A stretch of 64,000 nt of DNA from Cucumis sativus (Eukaryota; Streptophyta; Magnoliopsida; Cucurbitales; Cucurbitaceae), in assembly GCF_000004075.3 (NCBI RefSeq), contig NC_026661.2, forward strand, positions 2,480,001-2,544,000, given 5' to 3'. How positions within the stretch are numbered: position 1 is the stretch's first letter; the number at the start of each line of letters is the position of its first letter. Of this stretch, positions 46,907-60,000 are shown piece after piece. The notes below the pieces were generated by a model that did no database searches, was not told the origin of the DNA, and worked only from the letters and a program-made list of their open reading frames with translations. The translations under genes and the position numbers were made by a program.

Positions 46907-49382
46907 ATGGAAGAAGGAAAAAAGAGAGTGGATTTTTTGGAAGGGAAAGACGGAAGCAGGGGCGGAGGCGGAGAGGCGGTCAACGGCAGCGATTCACCGG
47001 CGAGTTTGGACGGAATCGAAGCGATTTTGAACTACGAGTTTCGAGACAAGAGATTACTGGAAGAAGCTTTTACAGACGCTTCCTACTCGCCGGAAAATTG
47101 CTCGTCGTTCGAACGATTAGAATACGTGGGAGATTCGGTGTTGAATTTTCTGATAACGAGAGAACAATACTTCTCGAATCCAAATCTGTCGCCGGGTTCG
47201 TTGACTCGGCTCCGAGCGGCGAATGTGGACACCGAAAAACTTGCTCGAGTAGCAATTACACATGGATTTCATCGGTATCTTCGCCACAACAAAGCTGATC
47301 TTCATCAAAAAGTAAGTATAATATTATCAGTTTATATATATTTATATTTTCTTAATTTTACAAATTCTTCATCGTTCTCATCGTCTACTCATTAAATTTC
47401 CTAATTGATTCCTCTCCTTTTTTTTCACAATTACAATCATTTAATTCTTAACAAACCCATCCTTGTGATCGTTATTATTTTATTTTTTTTACTTCTCTAT
47501 TTTTCATAATTATATACAATTACCCTAATGACAGGCTGTAGGTTATAAAATAGAAAGTATTGTAGTTATTGTATTTGCAGCTCCAAATATAGGTGAATTA
47601 TAATAATTCCCCAAACTAGGCAATATTTCTTTCAAAATAAGTTAACGCAATATTGATTATGCATAAAAGATTTGTATAATAAATAATTAGTATGGTTTCT
47701 TGGTCATTTAATATTGGTTAATCATCCAAATATAGAAACATCATCATAATTAGAGAATAAATAAAATGTTAATGGAGATTGAATGAGCTAATTTCAAAGT
47801 TAGAGAAATTAAAGTTTGAAGATTTGAGAGGATAAGGATTAGATTGAAGTGTATTAGAATTGATTTTTGAAGTTTAAAAACATATTAGGAATAGTGTAAA
47901 AATAGGGAAAAAAAGAAAGAAAGAAAAGAAAAACAAATTAAAATTTGATGGTCTGACTTTCTAAAATTGCCTAATTAATTCTTAACATGTTTAAAATAAA
48001 ATGGGAGTTTCTAAGTTTGAGTAAAGTTTAGGAATAGTGTGTTAAAATACAATAGTGAAAATTTAAAATTTATGGATGAAATATATATTATTTGAAGAAC
48101 TTTCTCATAACCCTTTCTTTCAAATGTACTTTCAATTTTTTTTCTCTTTTTGGTAAGCAACTTTTTCTAATTCCTTACCTTTTTGTACAATATTTTATGG
48201 GTTCTTGTTTAATATTTTTCTTTTTTGTCATACCGAACAAAGTTATCGATGTGTTGTTTGTCAATTTTTTTTCTTTCTATAATGGCTTTAATTTAAATCT
48301 CAAGTTATATAAAAATTGATTTTTAGAACACTTGGGTTCTTCTTAAAAAGGATAAAAAATACAGAAGAAATTAGAACTAAGATACTTATTTGAGTTAAAT
48401 TTGCTAATAATTGTTTAATACTTAATTGTTGAAGTTAAATTTTTTAAAAGAAAAAAAATTGATTTTAGTAGGTGTCTTTAATTCATGAAGTTTCAAAATG
48501 TATTAGAATAATCTTCAAAGTAAAGTAAAGATTTAACATTTTAGTCATATAAGGAAAGAAAGAAATATATATATATACACAAACGTCATTGATGTTATCA
48601 CCAACCCTTTGATGACCATAAAGAATTAGTAACATATAAGTTCTATAAATTAATTGGCTTATTGCAATTATGAAAATGATTGACTTCTTTCTATAGTATT
48701 TTGTACTTTATAATCATTTAGAATTGGAATCTTTTTGCCAGAGGAAAAGAATTAAATGCCCATATATATATATATAGTTTGGTTTCGTTTTTATTTTTTG
48801 TATCAGTTAACTAATTAATTGAGATGATCACAGATAGAAGAGTTTGGTAGAAGTATAGAGGAATATCCATTACATTCAAATGGAATGATAAAAGCTCCAA
48901 AAGTCCTCGCCGACATAGTTGAATCAACCATTGGAGCTGTTTTCGCCGATAGCAACTTCATTGACACGGTTTGGAAGGTTGTTCTTACTATTTACACTCA
49001 ATTATTAGTCAAACATACTCCATATTTCTTTCATTCAATTATATATATATGTGTGTGTGTGTGTGTGTAAAGAAAGATGACGGGGGGTTTGGGTTTTGTG
49101 TAGATATTTAAGGAATTAATGGAACCATTGATAACATTGAAGACAATGAAGAAACATCCAATGACAGAGTTGACAGAAATGTGTCAAAAGAGAAGCCTGA
49201 AGTTGGAATTCAGGGATCGTTGGGAGGAAACAAAAGAAATAGAAGTTTTGATTGAAAAACAAGTTGTTGGTAAAGGAAGTTATCGCAAAAAGCTTATTGC
49301 ACAAAATAGAGCTGCTAAAAATGCTTTGGAAAACTTGGATACATTTTTCCCACAGTTTAATCAACCTTGTCAACCTATGTAA
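46907..49382 (+). CDS. RTL1: RNase III-like protein RTL1 (one RNase III, one dsRBD)
   Basis: Exons 46907-47311, 48834-48977 and 49104-49382; 275 residues, all junctions on codon boundaries. The N-terminal 30 residues are a charged, Gly-rich lead. Residues about 34-185 are the RNase III domain: ERLEYVGDSVLNF carries Glu72 and Asp76, and KVLADIVESTIGAVFAD carries Asp162 and Glu165, so all four metal-binding residues are present and it should be active. Residues about 200-262 form one double-stranded RNA binding domain ending KKLIAQNRAAKNALENL. Size and layout fit Arabidopsis RTL1 (about 290 residues, one dsRBD) better than RTL2 (two). RTL1 cleaves long dsRNA and prevents siRNA production. Gene order with UFD1 and HPL supports the assignment. 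Confidence 0.88.
49040..49068. repeat. (AT)n(GT)n compound microsatellite in RTL1 intron 2
   Basis: About five AT units followed by nine GT units, 35 bases before the acceptor of the last RTL1 exon. Length changes could affect splicing of this 126-bp intron. Confidence 0.85.
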
Positions 49383-50610
49383 TTTCATTCTCTCTCACAC
49401 ACATATACTTTTATATATATATATGTATACATATATCGTAATTATTACCTATATATATATCTTTGCAATTAGTTTTTCTTTCATTGATTAATAGTGTTTT
49501 CTTTCTTTCCATGGTTGGTTTGACCATCAAGATAAAAATTTGACATCTAAAAGAATAGAACTAATGTGTAGAACGAGCAAATATTAGAATGTAGAGAACT
49601 ATGACGAAGGTACATATATTTGATATATATAATATTATTGTGTATTTTGATTTTCTAAAAAATAAATTATGGTGTATTTGATTTATATAGATTTCTATTT
49701 TCTATTATATTTGTAAACAAGTAAAAAAAACAAACTATGATATACGTGAAATTTTACATATATTTGAGATCTCTATTAAATTTTTAGCCTAAAAGACCAA
49801 GTCTTTTAAAATGATGAAAAGCATTAATTGGAAATATTCTACGTTAAATGAACATAAACTAAAATTAGTAAATAAAAATAAAAAGTCATAATTTCAAATT
49901 GAAGAGATAATGCAATTATTTTTTTAAAAATAGAAAATCCTGGTCTAACTAATAAATAAAAATGATTTATCATTAATTTAATAATTTTATGAAATGTGGA
50001 AGAATATTAAAAATGAAAATATATCCTAATATCAAGTATATCAAATACTATTAAAAGGAATTCTTTTTCATAATATTAAAGATTAATTCAACGACTCTTT
50101 CTATAATCTATCAAATAATAGATTTATAATTTCATAAATTTTTTTAAAAAATATCCTAATCAAATATATAACTAACATTAAAAAAAAAAAGGTAAAATCT
50201 ATCTATGATACATTTCTATTACTATTAGTTATAAATTCATCTATTTAACGATAGATCAATTCTAAACGTGGTGGATAGATTTGGACAAATTTTAGTATAA
50301 TTACGTATCCCTTACTCAAACGGAGATGGGCCGGGCCATTGGAAAAGAAGGGGCTAGAAGGTTGGAGAATCAAGCCCAATTACGACCCATTCACTATCCA
50401 TAATTGACCGTAGAAAAGAAACCCGATTTGCTTTTTCTTCAAGAAGTCGAAAACTTTCGTCTCACCAGAAAATTTCATAAATACAATCTCCAAATCCAAT
50501 CGGAACACCAACAATCAACGACTCCACCATTCTTTTTTTCTGATCGGATTTACGTTTTGGACAAGAAACAGAAAATTTTCAGCTATTGAAAGGACTCAGA
50601 TTTGTAAGGG
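49383..50610. other. RTL1 3' region and UFD1 gene promoter
   Basis: AT-rich with no gene. TATATA runs follow the RTL1 stop. From about 50310 composition shifts (GGAGATGGGCCGGGCCATTG), and 50400-50610 is the probable 5' leader of the next gene. It has no in-frame upstream ATG. Confidence 0.6.
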
Positions 50611-53600
50611 ATGGATTTCGAGCTCAGAAGGGCTAGAGAGAAGCTCGAGAAAGAGCAGAAGGAGAGGAAGGAGATGGCTCGACGGAAAGTGGAAAGGGAA
50701 AGGAAAGCTAAAGAAGAAGCCAGAAAGCTTCGAGAAGCTATTGAAGCGGCTCAAGTTTCAAGGCGACTCGATGCTGCCGAGGCCCGAATTAAGGTGCACT
50801 CTACAACTGAATTCTTTTTGTTCTAGATTGAGTTAATCGAAGAATTCGTATTGGTATGTTTGTCTTGATGGAAAGTTTTTATTGTAAATGGCGATCGCAT
50901 ACGGTTGGATCTTTTGTGTTTTTTCTTTTGATTCTTCTCTTGATGAGGAAGCTATTTGGTTCTGAATTGAGATTGCGAACTTTTAGTCATTCTCTATGCT
51001 CAAATGTTTATGTAGTATGTTCTTTATTATGTATTGATTCGAACCATAATTAGATTATGCTTTTGTCTGGAGGATTTAAAGCAAGGAAGCTGGTGTAAAC
51101 AAAGCTATAATAAGCTGTATTGTTAGTTACCATAGTTAAAGATTGTGTTTGTATTAAATCTTCCTTATTCATACAACAATCCCTTTGGTAGTTTACACCA
51201 GAAACTTCGTTCTTTCCTTGTATTTAGGTCTTTTGAAATGAACTCAGTCACCCAATAAACGTAATGCTGAAGGTATTTCCTGGCGTTTTGAAATTCCTGG
51301 CTTGTCGGTTGTGTCCTGGTTGATGATTTCAGAAAATGGAATCATTTAGAACAAACCCTTCACAACGTTCACAACCTAGATAACTTTAAATGATTGCGAA
51401 ATGAGAAAAGGATTTAAATGTTGACGTGTTTTTGTTGCATCTTTTGTGCTTAACTTGTTTGGCGTATGGCTAAGTTTTGTTTGTGTTTCTAAGATTATGG
51501 TGCGGTGTTGACACTCTTCTGCTAAAGAGGGAACAAACTGGCTTTCGAAGTTTTTCATGCGATAGAGAGTTATCTATGTAGGATAAGGATAGGGTTATTT
51601 CTTCAAACAGGTCATTTGGAGCCTAATTTCTTGCTTAAAAACTAATATTACATAATGATCTCTGACTGTATTTTATAGGATGATAGGAAGAAGGTAAATG
51701 TCTGAACACAATTCTTAAAAGGTTATTGTTAAGAACTATTGATGTTGTAAGTTATATGAAAAAGAGTCCCAGAAAAGTAAATATTCTTGTTTCGCTTGTG
51801 TTCATGGAAATTCTAAATATTTCTGTATAAAAATTATCCCTTTTGGACATTTAAACATCTTAACTAAACGATTAGTATTGAATGCTTTGTGAAAGTCAAT
51901 AAAGTTTTAAAATTCCAGAGGATCAACTTATGTTATATAAACTTATATAAAGTTGTAGTTGCGTTTACAATATTTTCATTGTTATTGAACTTCTTCATTT
52001 TCCTATATCCTCATTACCCGGTATTGATAATAAGTAAACTATTGAAATTGCTGATTCTGGTGTTTGGAATTCTGGCCAGTCATCCACTTTTTATGCATGC
52101 ATTTTCCACTTTCCCTTTTGAGTTTTAACAAGGCTCTGGACATTCCCAGGCTGATCAGCTAATGGAGGAAACCTTGCTTGCGGGAAGAGGAATTAGCTTT
52201 TACCGTATTTTAGAGGCTATACCTTATCAGGGTAATGGAGACAAGATCAAGCTGTCCCCATCTAGTTTCACAGAATTGTCTGATCAAGGTGCTTTTGATA
52301 AGGGACCTGTGTACTTCCAACTGTCAGTAGTTCATCAAGAAGGTCCTTCTAACTCGGAAGTTACTAAGGAAAAGACTCACAGAGCCACCCATTCAGGTGT
52401 TTTGGAGTTTACTGCAGATGAAGGTTTTGTTGAACTCCCTCCTCATGTCTGGCAAAATTTATTTCTGGATGAGTCTTTAACGAAGCCATTAGTTGAAGTA
52501 CGTTATGTGTGGCTACCCAAAGGAACCTATGCAAAACTGCAACCAGAAGGTTTAGGCTTTTTGGACTTGCCAAATCACAAAGCTATCCTTGAGACAAGTC
52601 TTCGTCAGCATGCTACCCTTTCTCAAGGTGACATACTGACTGTTGTCTATGGGGAGCTTACGTACAAGTTAAATGTTCTTGAGTTGAAACCATCTTCTAG
52701 TATATCTGTTTTAGAAACAGATATTGAGGTTGATATCGTCGGTCCTGATTCACCCTCTGGAGCAATGGATCAACGTGTTCTCAAGCTGCTAACTTTTAAG
52801 AAGCACGAGTCTGGAATGGTAGAGGAAGGGTGTTATTCATATTACAAGTTCTCTATAGACAATGATATATGGGATATAATTTCATCTGGAAATGCTAGAG
52901 TCGAGGTAAAGCTTGAAGTGGAGACTAATGAAGGAGATACAAACATTTACATTTCAAAGCATCCTCTCATATTTCCTTCTCAGCATCAGCATTCGTGGTC
53001 TTCACATGATATTGGTTCAAAGGTCCTAATCCTCAACTCTAAAGACAAGAACTTCGGGCCTGGGACTTATAGCATTGGAGTGTATGGATTTAAGGGAACT
53101 TCGAAGTATCAAATCCAAGTGAGTTTTGAGGAGGCTACGAACCATAAGGTAGTTGGTAAACAGGAAGTCTCTTCATCAACATCTACACACCAGGATACTG
53201 TAGAATGTCGGAATTGTAAGCATTACATACCCAGTCGAACTATAGCTTTGCACGAAGCTTATTGCAGCAGACACAACATCGTTTGCCAGCACGCTGACTG
53301 TGGTGTGGTCCTTAGAGTTGAAGAGGCAAGGAACCATGTGCATTGCGAGAAATGTGGACAAGCTCTTCAGAAAAGCGAGATGGAGAAGCATGACAAAGTG
53401 TTCCATGTACCACTCAAATGTGCTTGTGGACTAGTCCTTGAGAAAGAAGAGATGGTAAGAAAATGATAGTTTGTGCTGTTCTTGTTTCATTTTCACAATG
53501 TCTTAATGTGCCAGACTTTCTTGATGGTAAGCTGCGTGATCCAATGTATTTTTGACAGGTTCGACATCAAGCATCCGTTTGCCCACTACGGCTGATAGCT

Positions 53601-53786
53601 TGTCAGTTTTGTGGAGACATGGTTCAAGCGGGAAATTCTGCTATGGATATCCGAGATAGATTGAGAGGTCTGTCTGAGCATGAAAGCATTTGTGGGTCTA
53701 GGACAGCACCATGTGATTCATGTGGACGTGCGGTGATGTTGAAGGAGATGGACATCCATCAAATCGCTGTTCATCAAAAGAGCTGA
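50611..53786 (+). CDS. UFD1-family protein with C-terminal TRAF-type zinc fingers
   Basis: Exons 50611-50793, 52150-53454 and 53559-53786; 571 residues. Residues 1-60 are a very charged helix (KEQKERKEMARRKVERER), likely coiled coil. Residues about 75-240 resemble the UFD1 N-terminal double-barrel (SFTELSDQGAFDKGPVYFQL, GFVELPPHVWQNLFLDE, LRQHATLSQGDILTVVYGE), which in UFD1-NPL4 binds ubiquitin and p97/CDC48. A beta-rich middle region follows. From 410 there are Cys/His fingers of TRAF/XIAF1 type (CRNCKHYIPSRTIALHEAYC, CEKCGQALQKSEMEKHDKVF, CDSCGRAVMLKEMDIHQ). It matches Arabidopsis At4g15420, also named PRLI-interacting factor K. Its function is poorly known; a role in ubiquitin handling is inferred from the fold. 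Confidence 0.93.
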
Positions 53787-56700
53787 TTCCTGCTGCTAGG
53801 AGCTGTGTGATATTGAAGTGTTATGGTTTAATCTGATTTCCATTATTATTCTTTGTACACATCATCTACCAGCGAAGGGTTCCATGATTGTTATTCATGA
53901 AGTTGATTCACAATAGTGATTGGAATTTAATGTACAGTAATTCTTGAAACTTGGGAGGATGAAATTTGAATGATCAGATGAATCTGTGATGTCCATTGTT
54001 GTGTCTGGTAGCTGTAAATTATGATAAATGTAGGTTGATGGTTAGCAAAATTATGGTAAATACAAAGAACTTTGAATTAGGTTGTATTCAATCTCAAAGA
54101 GACCAAATTGTGAACCATGAAAAGTAAATCAGATTTATTAATTACTATTGTCCTGTCTCTTTTTCGGGTTATCTGAAAAAAGGGGTGTTTTTTTTAAAAA
54201 AAATTGATAAAAAGGAGTGTTTTTAAAAGTATTTATGCAAAAAGGGTGAATTTAAAAGTATTTAGGTAAAAGAGTTGTTTTAAAAGTATTAAGAATATTA
54301 AGTATAATAATAATTATTGTAATTAAAATAATAATGATAATAATTAAAAATAATAGATTAAATGAGATGGGACTAGCTGCATTTCTTTTCTTTATTTCAG
54401 GTTGACACATGAGAGAGAGAAAAAAAAAGAGAAATAATGTAGAATGACCAGACCCATCCTTCTTTTTTTTTCAAAATAGAGAAAAATGAATTGTAAAACA
54501 TTGAATTGCATTAATGAAATTTAAAGTGAAGCAATAATGAGAAGTTGCCTCGTAGGCATTAGAAAACCCTCATTTAAATGGTCCATATCTTAAACCTCAT
54601 AAATTTGGGATTTTGCTCTTTCTTTCTTTTGACCCAACTAATGCTTTCCCATCTCATGTCCTTCCAATTGCTTCATTTTCTTTTCTTTTCTTTTCTTTTT
54701 TTCAAGGTTTTTCTTTCTATTAATATCTTAGGAGCATTCAATTTAATTTAATTCAGACACTACTCGACAAAACCACTAAAATACAAAAATACAAAATCAA
54801 TTATACTTGATTTAACAAGTTTTGTTTAGTTTAACCAAATAATCCAAATTTTCCTAAATCTTTTGAATTAGTAGTAAGACCTAATCCAATGAGAATGAAT
54901 CAAAAGTTGATCCATGTTATTAGGTTTGATGTTATTTACTTGTGTTCTACATACGTATGTATATGTGAGGTTCACATCCAAATCAGTAAATAAAAGCTAC
55001 GGTCCAATTGACAAGTGAATGATGATTAATTTGATTACTTTCGAAAAATATATTGTAACTTCACCATTATCGTTATGATTATGGTCATAGTTACCATTAT
55101 TGCTACTCTTTAAAAGAAAAACTATGAATTTTGACACATTTACTAATACAGTTACTATCATGGTTTGAGTTATGAAATGGTATCAGTAAATTTGATAAAA
55201 TTCATAGTTTTATGTAAAACAATCAAAAGCAATCTAATTACATTTATGATTGAGGTCCACTATTCAATTGATCATTAATTTGAATATCATTACAATTACA
55301 TCAATTTTCATGAATCGATAAACATGACTTAAGATCTGTAAATTTATGATAGGTTAGCTTTTTTTTAGTCTAAACTTAAAACTTAGACATGCTGCAATTT
55401 TTATTAGTAGTAGTAAAATTTTATACAAGAGTTGTTACAAATAAGAACAAACAAAGGAAATCATGATCAATCAAAACCAAGTAATTCAAATTGACCATCT
55501 TACTTCAAATTTGAGCATTGAGATTATATTTATGTTTAGTTAGTTTAGCAAAGATTTGAGCTTTCTACCACAAGAAAACTAATAGAGTTAGTATGTGGTA
55601 GTGGTTAGTTAGGCTCACTTTTAGCATACTCATTTATTCACTTATCAAACTAACATATGGGGTTGAGGTAATTGTTATTATTAGACAATCATTCCTTACT
55701 TATCTTTGGGTTTCTTTTTCTTTTATCATCTTTTAAGACAACACAACACCCTCTCACCCTCTATTAATTATTAAACTCCCACCATAACAATCTTACACAT
55801 TTTGGAGAAAATCAGTTCAGAAATAATTTTGCCCTAACTTATGGAAAAAAAGAACTCAACACAAATGAGAAATCTCACCATCTTAATAAAAGCGTTTTTT
55901 AATAGGAAATTGACAAAAATGACAAGTGAAATCATTTATTTGTGTTCATATATGGATCGTATATATATATATAGGATGGATAATATTGAAACAAGTGGCC
56001 ACAGATTTATTTTAAAATATCAAGGACACTTCCAATCAATTTTCATCCCTCTCACATCACACTTTAATTTGTTTCTATTCATTTAATTATAAGAACAATA
56101 AAATATTATTTTTTTCATCTGAGGAGTGAATTGAGTTATATTTCATTCGTTCTCAGTACAAAAGGAGTAGTCATTATATACCTTAATATGGGTGAAATGT
56201 TGATTTTGGTGTTAGTTTTTGTGGATTCTTCATTTTTAAAAGATGCCAACTATTGTTATAATTTTGAATTCCGTAAGTTTAGATTTTTTGTTTATGACTT
56301 GTCAATTCCATTGGTCACATTTTGAGGTAAGGATTTTATAACTATCTTTTTTGAAAAAGATTTTTTCTTTTTACTTGACTTGATTGTTTTTCACGTGGAA
56401 TGTTCCAAGAAATTGGATGATAGAGAGAGGTTTTCCATTTTAATTATAAGAACCAATCTTCATTATTCTACCACTGCTCATTTTAATATTTTAAAATTAA
56501 TTAATTGTTATTAACAATTTAGGGATGTTTGAAAAATTAGAATAATGTCAAACACGATTAGAAAACGTGTTAGGAGTACACATTGAATTAAGCACCAAAT
56601 AAAACAAGATCGTAAAACATAAAAACGATATAAAATAAGGTTTAATGGAAATTTAACCAAATATAATGAGTTTAGTATTACAATTTAGATGTAAGAGATG

Positions 56701-57058
56701 GTGTATCCAAATATTAATTTTTATATTAGATTAAATCTCATTTCAAAAACACTTTGTTAAGATTAAAAGTAACGTTTTGAATAATATATAGTGTAAATTC
56801 TTAAATGTTAAACTGAGTTATTTATTTAAGTAAGTTTTAGTTAGAAGAATGGGTTTATCCACAATTTGCTCATAAATTAATATTAACAAATGAGCATTAG
56901 ACGCGTCACTCTCCCTCTCCCTCTCCCAATCACTTCACTTAACAAATCTCCTCACCCAAACTCTCCCCCTCACCCTCCTCCTCTTCTCTCCACCGGAAAA
57001 GTTCAACCAACCTCTCCCCTCCCTTTCAAATTCATACTCCCACATCTCTCAAATATCG
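53787..57058. other. Intergenic, AT-rich
   Basis: The UFD1-family 3' UTR occupies roughly the first 250 bases. The rest has A/T homopolymers and a (CTTTT)n tract near 54680-54700. I see no gene; short frames lack family features. The last 170 bases before 57059 are C-rich (CCCTCTCCCTCTCCC) and are the probable HPL leader. Confidence 0.6.
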
Positions 57059-60000
57059 ATGCACCTCACCATGACCTCCGGCGGAATGCCTTCCATACCT
57101 TCATCTATTTCCCCCCCGCCGGTCTCTTTACCTCTCAGAAATATCCCCGGCAGCTACGGTTTGCCGCTGCTGGGATCCATCGGTGACCGACTCGATTACT
57201 ACTGGTTTCAAGGACCCGATAAGTTCTTCAGGACTCGTATGGAGAAGAATCGAAGCACGGTTTTCAGAACCAATGTTCCTCCGTCTTTCCCTTTCATCTC
57301 CGCTGATCCCAGAGTAGTTGCGGTTCTGGATTGCAAGTCCTTTGCGCATCTATTTGACATGGAAATCGTGGAGAAAAATAATGTTCTGGTCGGTGATTTC
57401 ATGCCCAGCATCAGTTTCACCGGAAACATGAGAGTGTGTGCTTATTTGGATACCTCGGAACCCAATCACTCCAAGGTACGATCTGGATAATTTCTTCTTC
57501 CATTCTTAGGTCAACGATTGATTCCCATTTTCGCATTTGTTTTTAAAATGGAAATTAGGGTTCCGATTGGCATTTTGGATTTGGGAATTTTTTTTATCCC
57601 CATTTTTAGACCGTTCCCCGCCAAGAAAACGTCTCACGTAACCCAGCTTTTCTCATTTTATTCCTTTTTTCCCATATATATAAAGAAGTTTAATTATAAT
57701 TAAATAACTATTACAATAATAATAATCAAGCACCACTAACTCCCCATTTCTTCTTAAAATATTTTCATCTTTTTAAATTTCGGAACTTCAACCTTCAAAA
57801 TTACTTCTACTTTTAATAATCCATCACCCTCCTTTAATTTTGTTCATTTTACACTATAATAATCATTTTAAAAAATTGTGAATATAATAAAATCTATTAG
57901 CAAGAATACTAACAAGGTTTACCAACGATAGATTAATATTTGTAATATGGTATTGGTGATAGAATGATAGATTTTGACATATATATTTGTAATTGTCCTA
58001 TTTTATTAAAAGTAACTAAAATTCAAGGTAGATTATTCTTATTTTTATTATTTTTAGACAATTTAAATAAAGGTACTCAAAATGTTGAACATATTTCCAG
58101 GCATGTTTGGTAATATGTTTTTTGTTTTTATCAAAATTAATTTTGAAAACAAATTAGGAAGAAAATGAAAAAGAAACTTAAAAATAATACATTTTATTTT
58201 TGAAGAAGAGAAACAAAATCAGTTCCTAAATATGATATTTGTTTATAATAATATAAAAATAAAAACAAAATATTGAAATGGTGACCTGAGCTTAGCTTTT
58301 TATTATCCCATTTTTTCTCATAAATGCTTTGGAATTGGAGTGGGGCCATTTTTTCCCCGTTGGTTGATATTTTCTTTTTTAAATTGAAAGAAAAAAGTTG
58401 AGACATTGTTTCGCAATTTAACTTTCTGTACGTACTTACACATGTCATTGTCTTGTCTTATAGAACCTTTTGGGTCATGATTCCTTTCTTCTCCTTTTGA
58501 AAAGCATTAAGAATCAACATTCCCCATTTTTAACTAAAATAAGATACTTACTCATACTGCCTTCATCTTTTAACTCCTCTCATCACTCATTTCAATTTTT
58601 AATCACTCTTTATACACTTATAATTATCCCTACTCTCTCTTTCTCTTATATTTTAATCATAACAAATTTCCCTAATTCTTTTTGCGCATTCAAATTTTGT
58701 TGATTATAACGCTCTTCTGCTTTTGTTCTTTTCTTTCCCTTTTTGTTATTATAAATTATGGAGGTGATATTTGAATCATACATCTCTTCTGTCACATCTA
58801 TTTGTCAGTTTAGCTAAATATTTGTTGATTCATTTTTTTTTTTGCTTGTTACTATAGAGGCTAAAGAAAGTGACTTTGGTTCAAATATCATTTTGGTTTC
58901 TAGACCTCTTAGTTTATGTTCTTTTAAATGTCCAATTTTAATCACTTACATCTATCAAAAAATATAAAGTTTATCCAATGCTTTGTTTTTTTATGAAAAT
59001 TATTATTATTAGTAAGTCAATTTCAGTTTTTTTTGGCTAAATTTAAGATTTAAGTACAAAAGATTAAAATTGAATAAATAAATAAATAAGGCTATTTTTA
59101 AACAAAAATGTATGATATATAATTTGTATTTATTTTCAAGATAAATGGTTGGTACAAAAAATATATATATTTGTGGTGTTGGAGTTTTTGGATGTAAATA
59201 TCTATTGTTTGAGAGGAGCCATCTATTTCATACGCATTTTAAACATTGAGATGTGGATATGGTAGGGAATGGCAACAACTTCAGTTTTTTTGTCTGTTAA
59301 CAATAATTGATTGCAAATATGTTTTTCATACTTTTGTTTGTTTTTTAAACGAAAATGAGAATTTTCCTAATACTTCCTATTGTGTTCCCACTTATTAAAT
59401 GCCACCATTTCTCTCCTCTTATTCAAATTTTCAAATCATATCCATTATTACATGCTCACATACTATTTTCTTAAAATAAAGTTTTTTTTTTCATAAAAAA
59501 ACAATATATATATATATATATATATATATTTAAAATAGTTAACTTTGGGTTTGTGCAGTAAATTTGAAAGTTAGGATTGATACTTCTAATATTTTAATAT
59601 TATTATATATCTTTCTCTTTTTCACTCTCATTCACACCAGAGAGAGGATTCCTTAGATATTACATTAAATTCATTTCACTAATTAACTTGAGCTTTTTAG
59701 CTTTAACTTTTATGTAAGAAGCAAATCGAGGGACGCACAAACAACAACCAACGAATTTTGATTTTTGAAAATAAATGTGGATGAAGAAAGAAGAAAGAAG
59801 GTGGAAGAGGAAATGGAGGATATGAAAGAAGAAAGGAGGAAAATAGAAAAAAGGACGTGGTGATATGTTGATGTTGACGTAGAGCTGCAATGAAGGAGAG
59901 GGGAGAGAAAAAAAAAAAGAGTGGTGTGGTGAGCATGTGACGAAAATCCCACAGTATAAGTTAAAAAGGGGAGATTGTTTTTGGTATATGTTTTGATAAG

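Noticed and set aside
46879-47298. 139-residue Arg/Ser-rich frame over RTL1 exon 1
   Set aside because: A shadow of the RTL1 coding exon in another frame; RTL1 has the RNase III motifs.
56890-57186. 98-residue Pro/Ser/His-rich frame overlapping the HPL start
   Set aside because: Out of frame with the P450; explained by the C-rich leader and HPL coding sequence.
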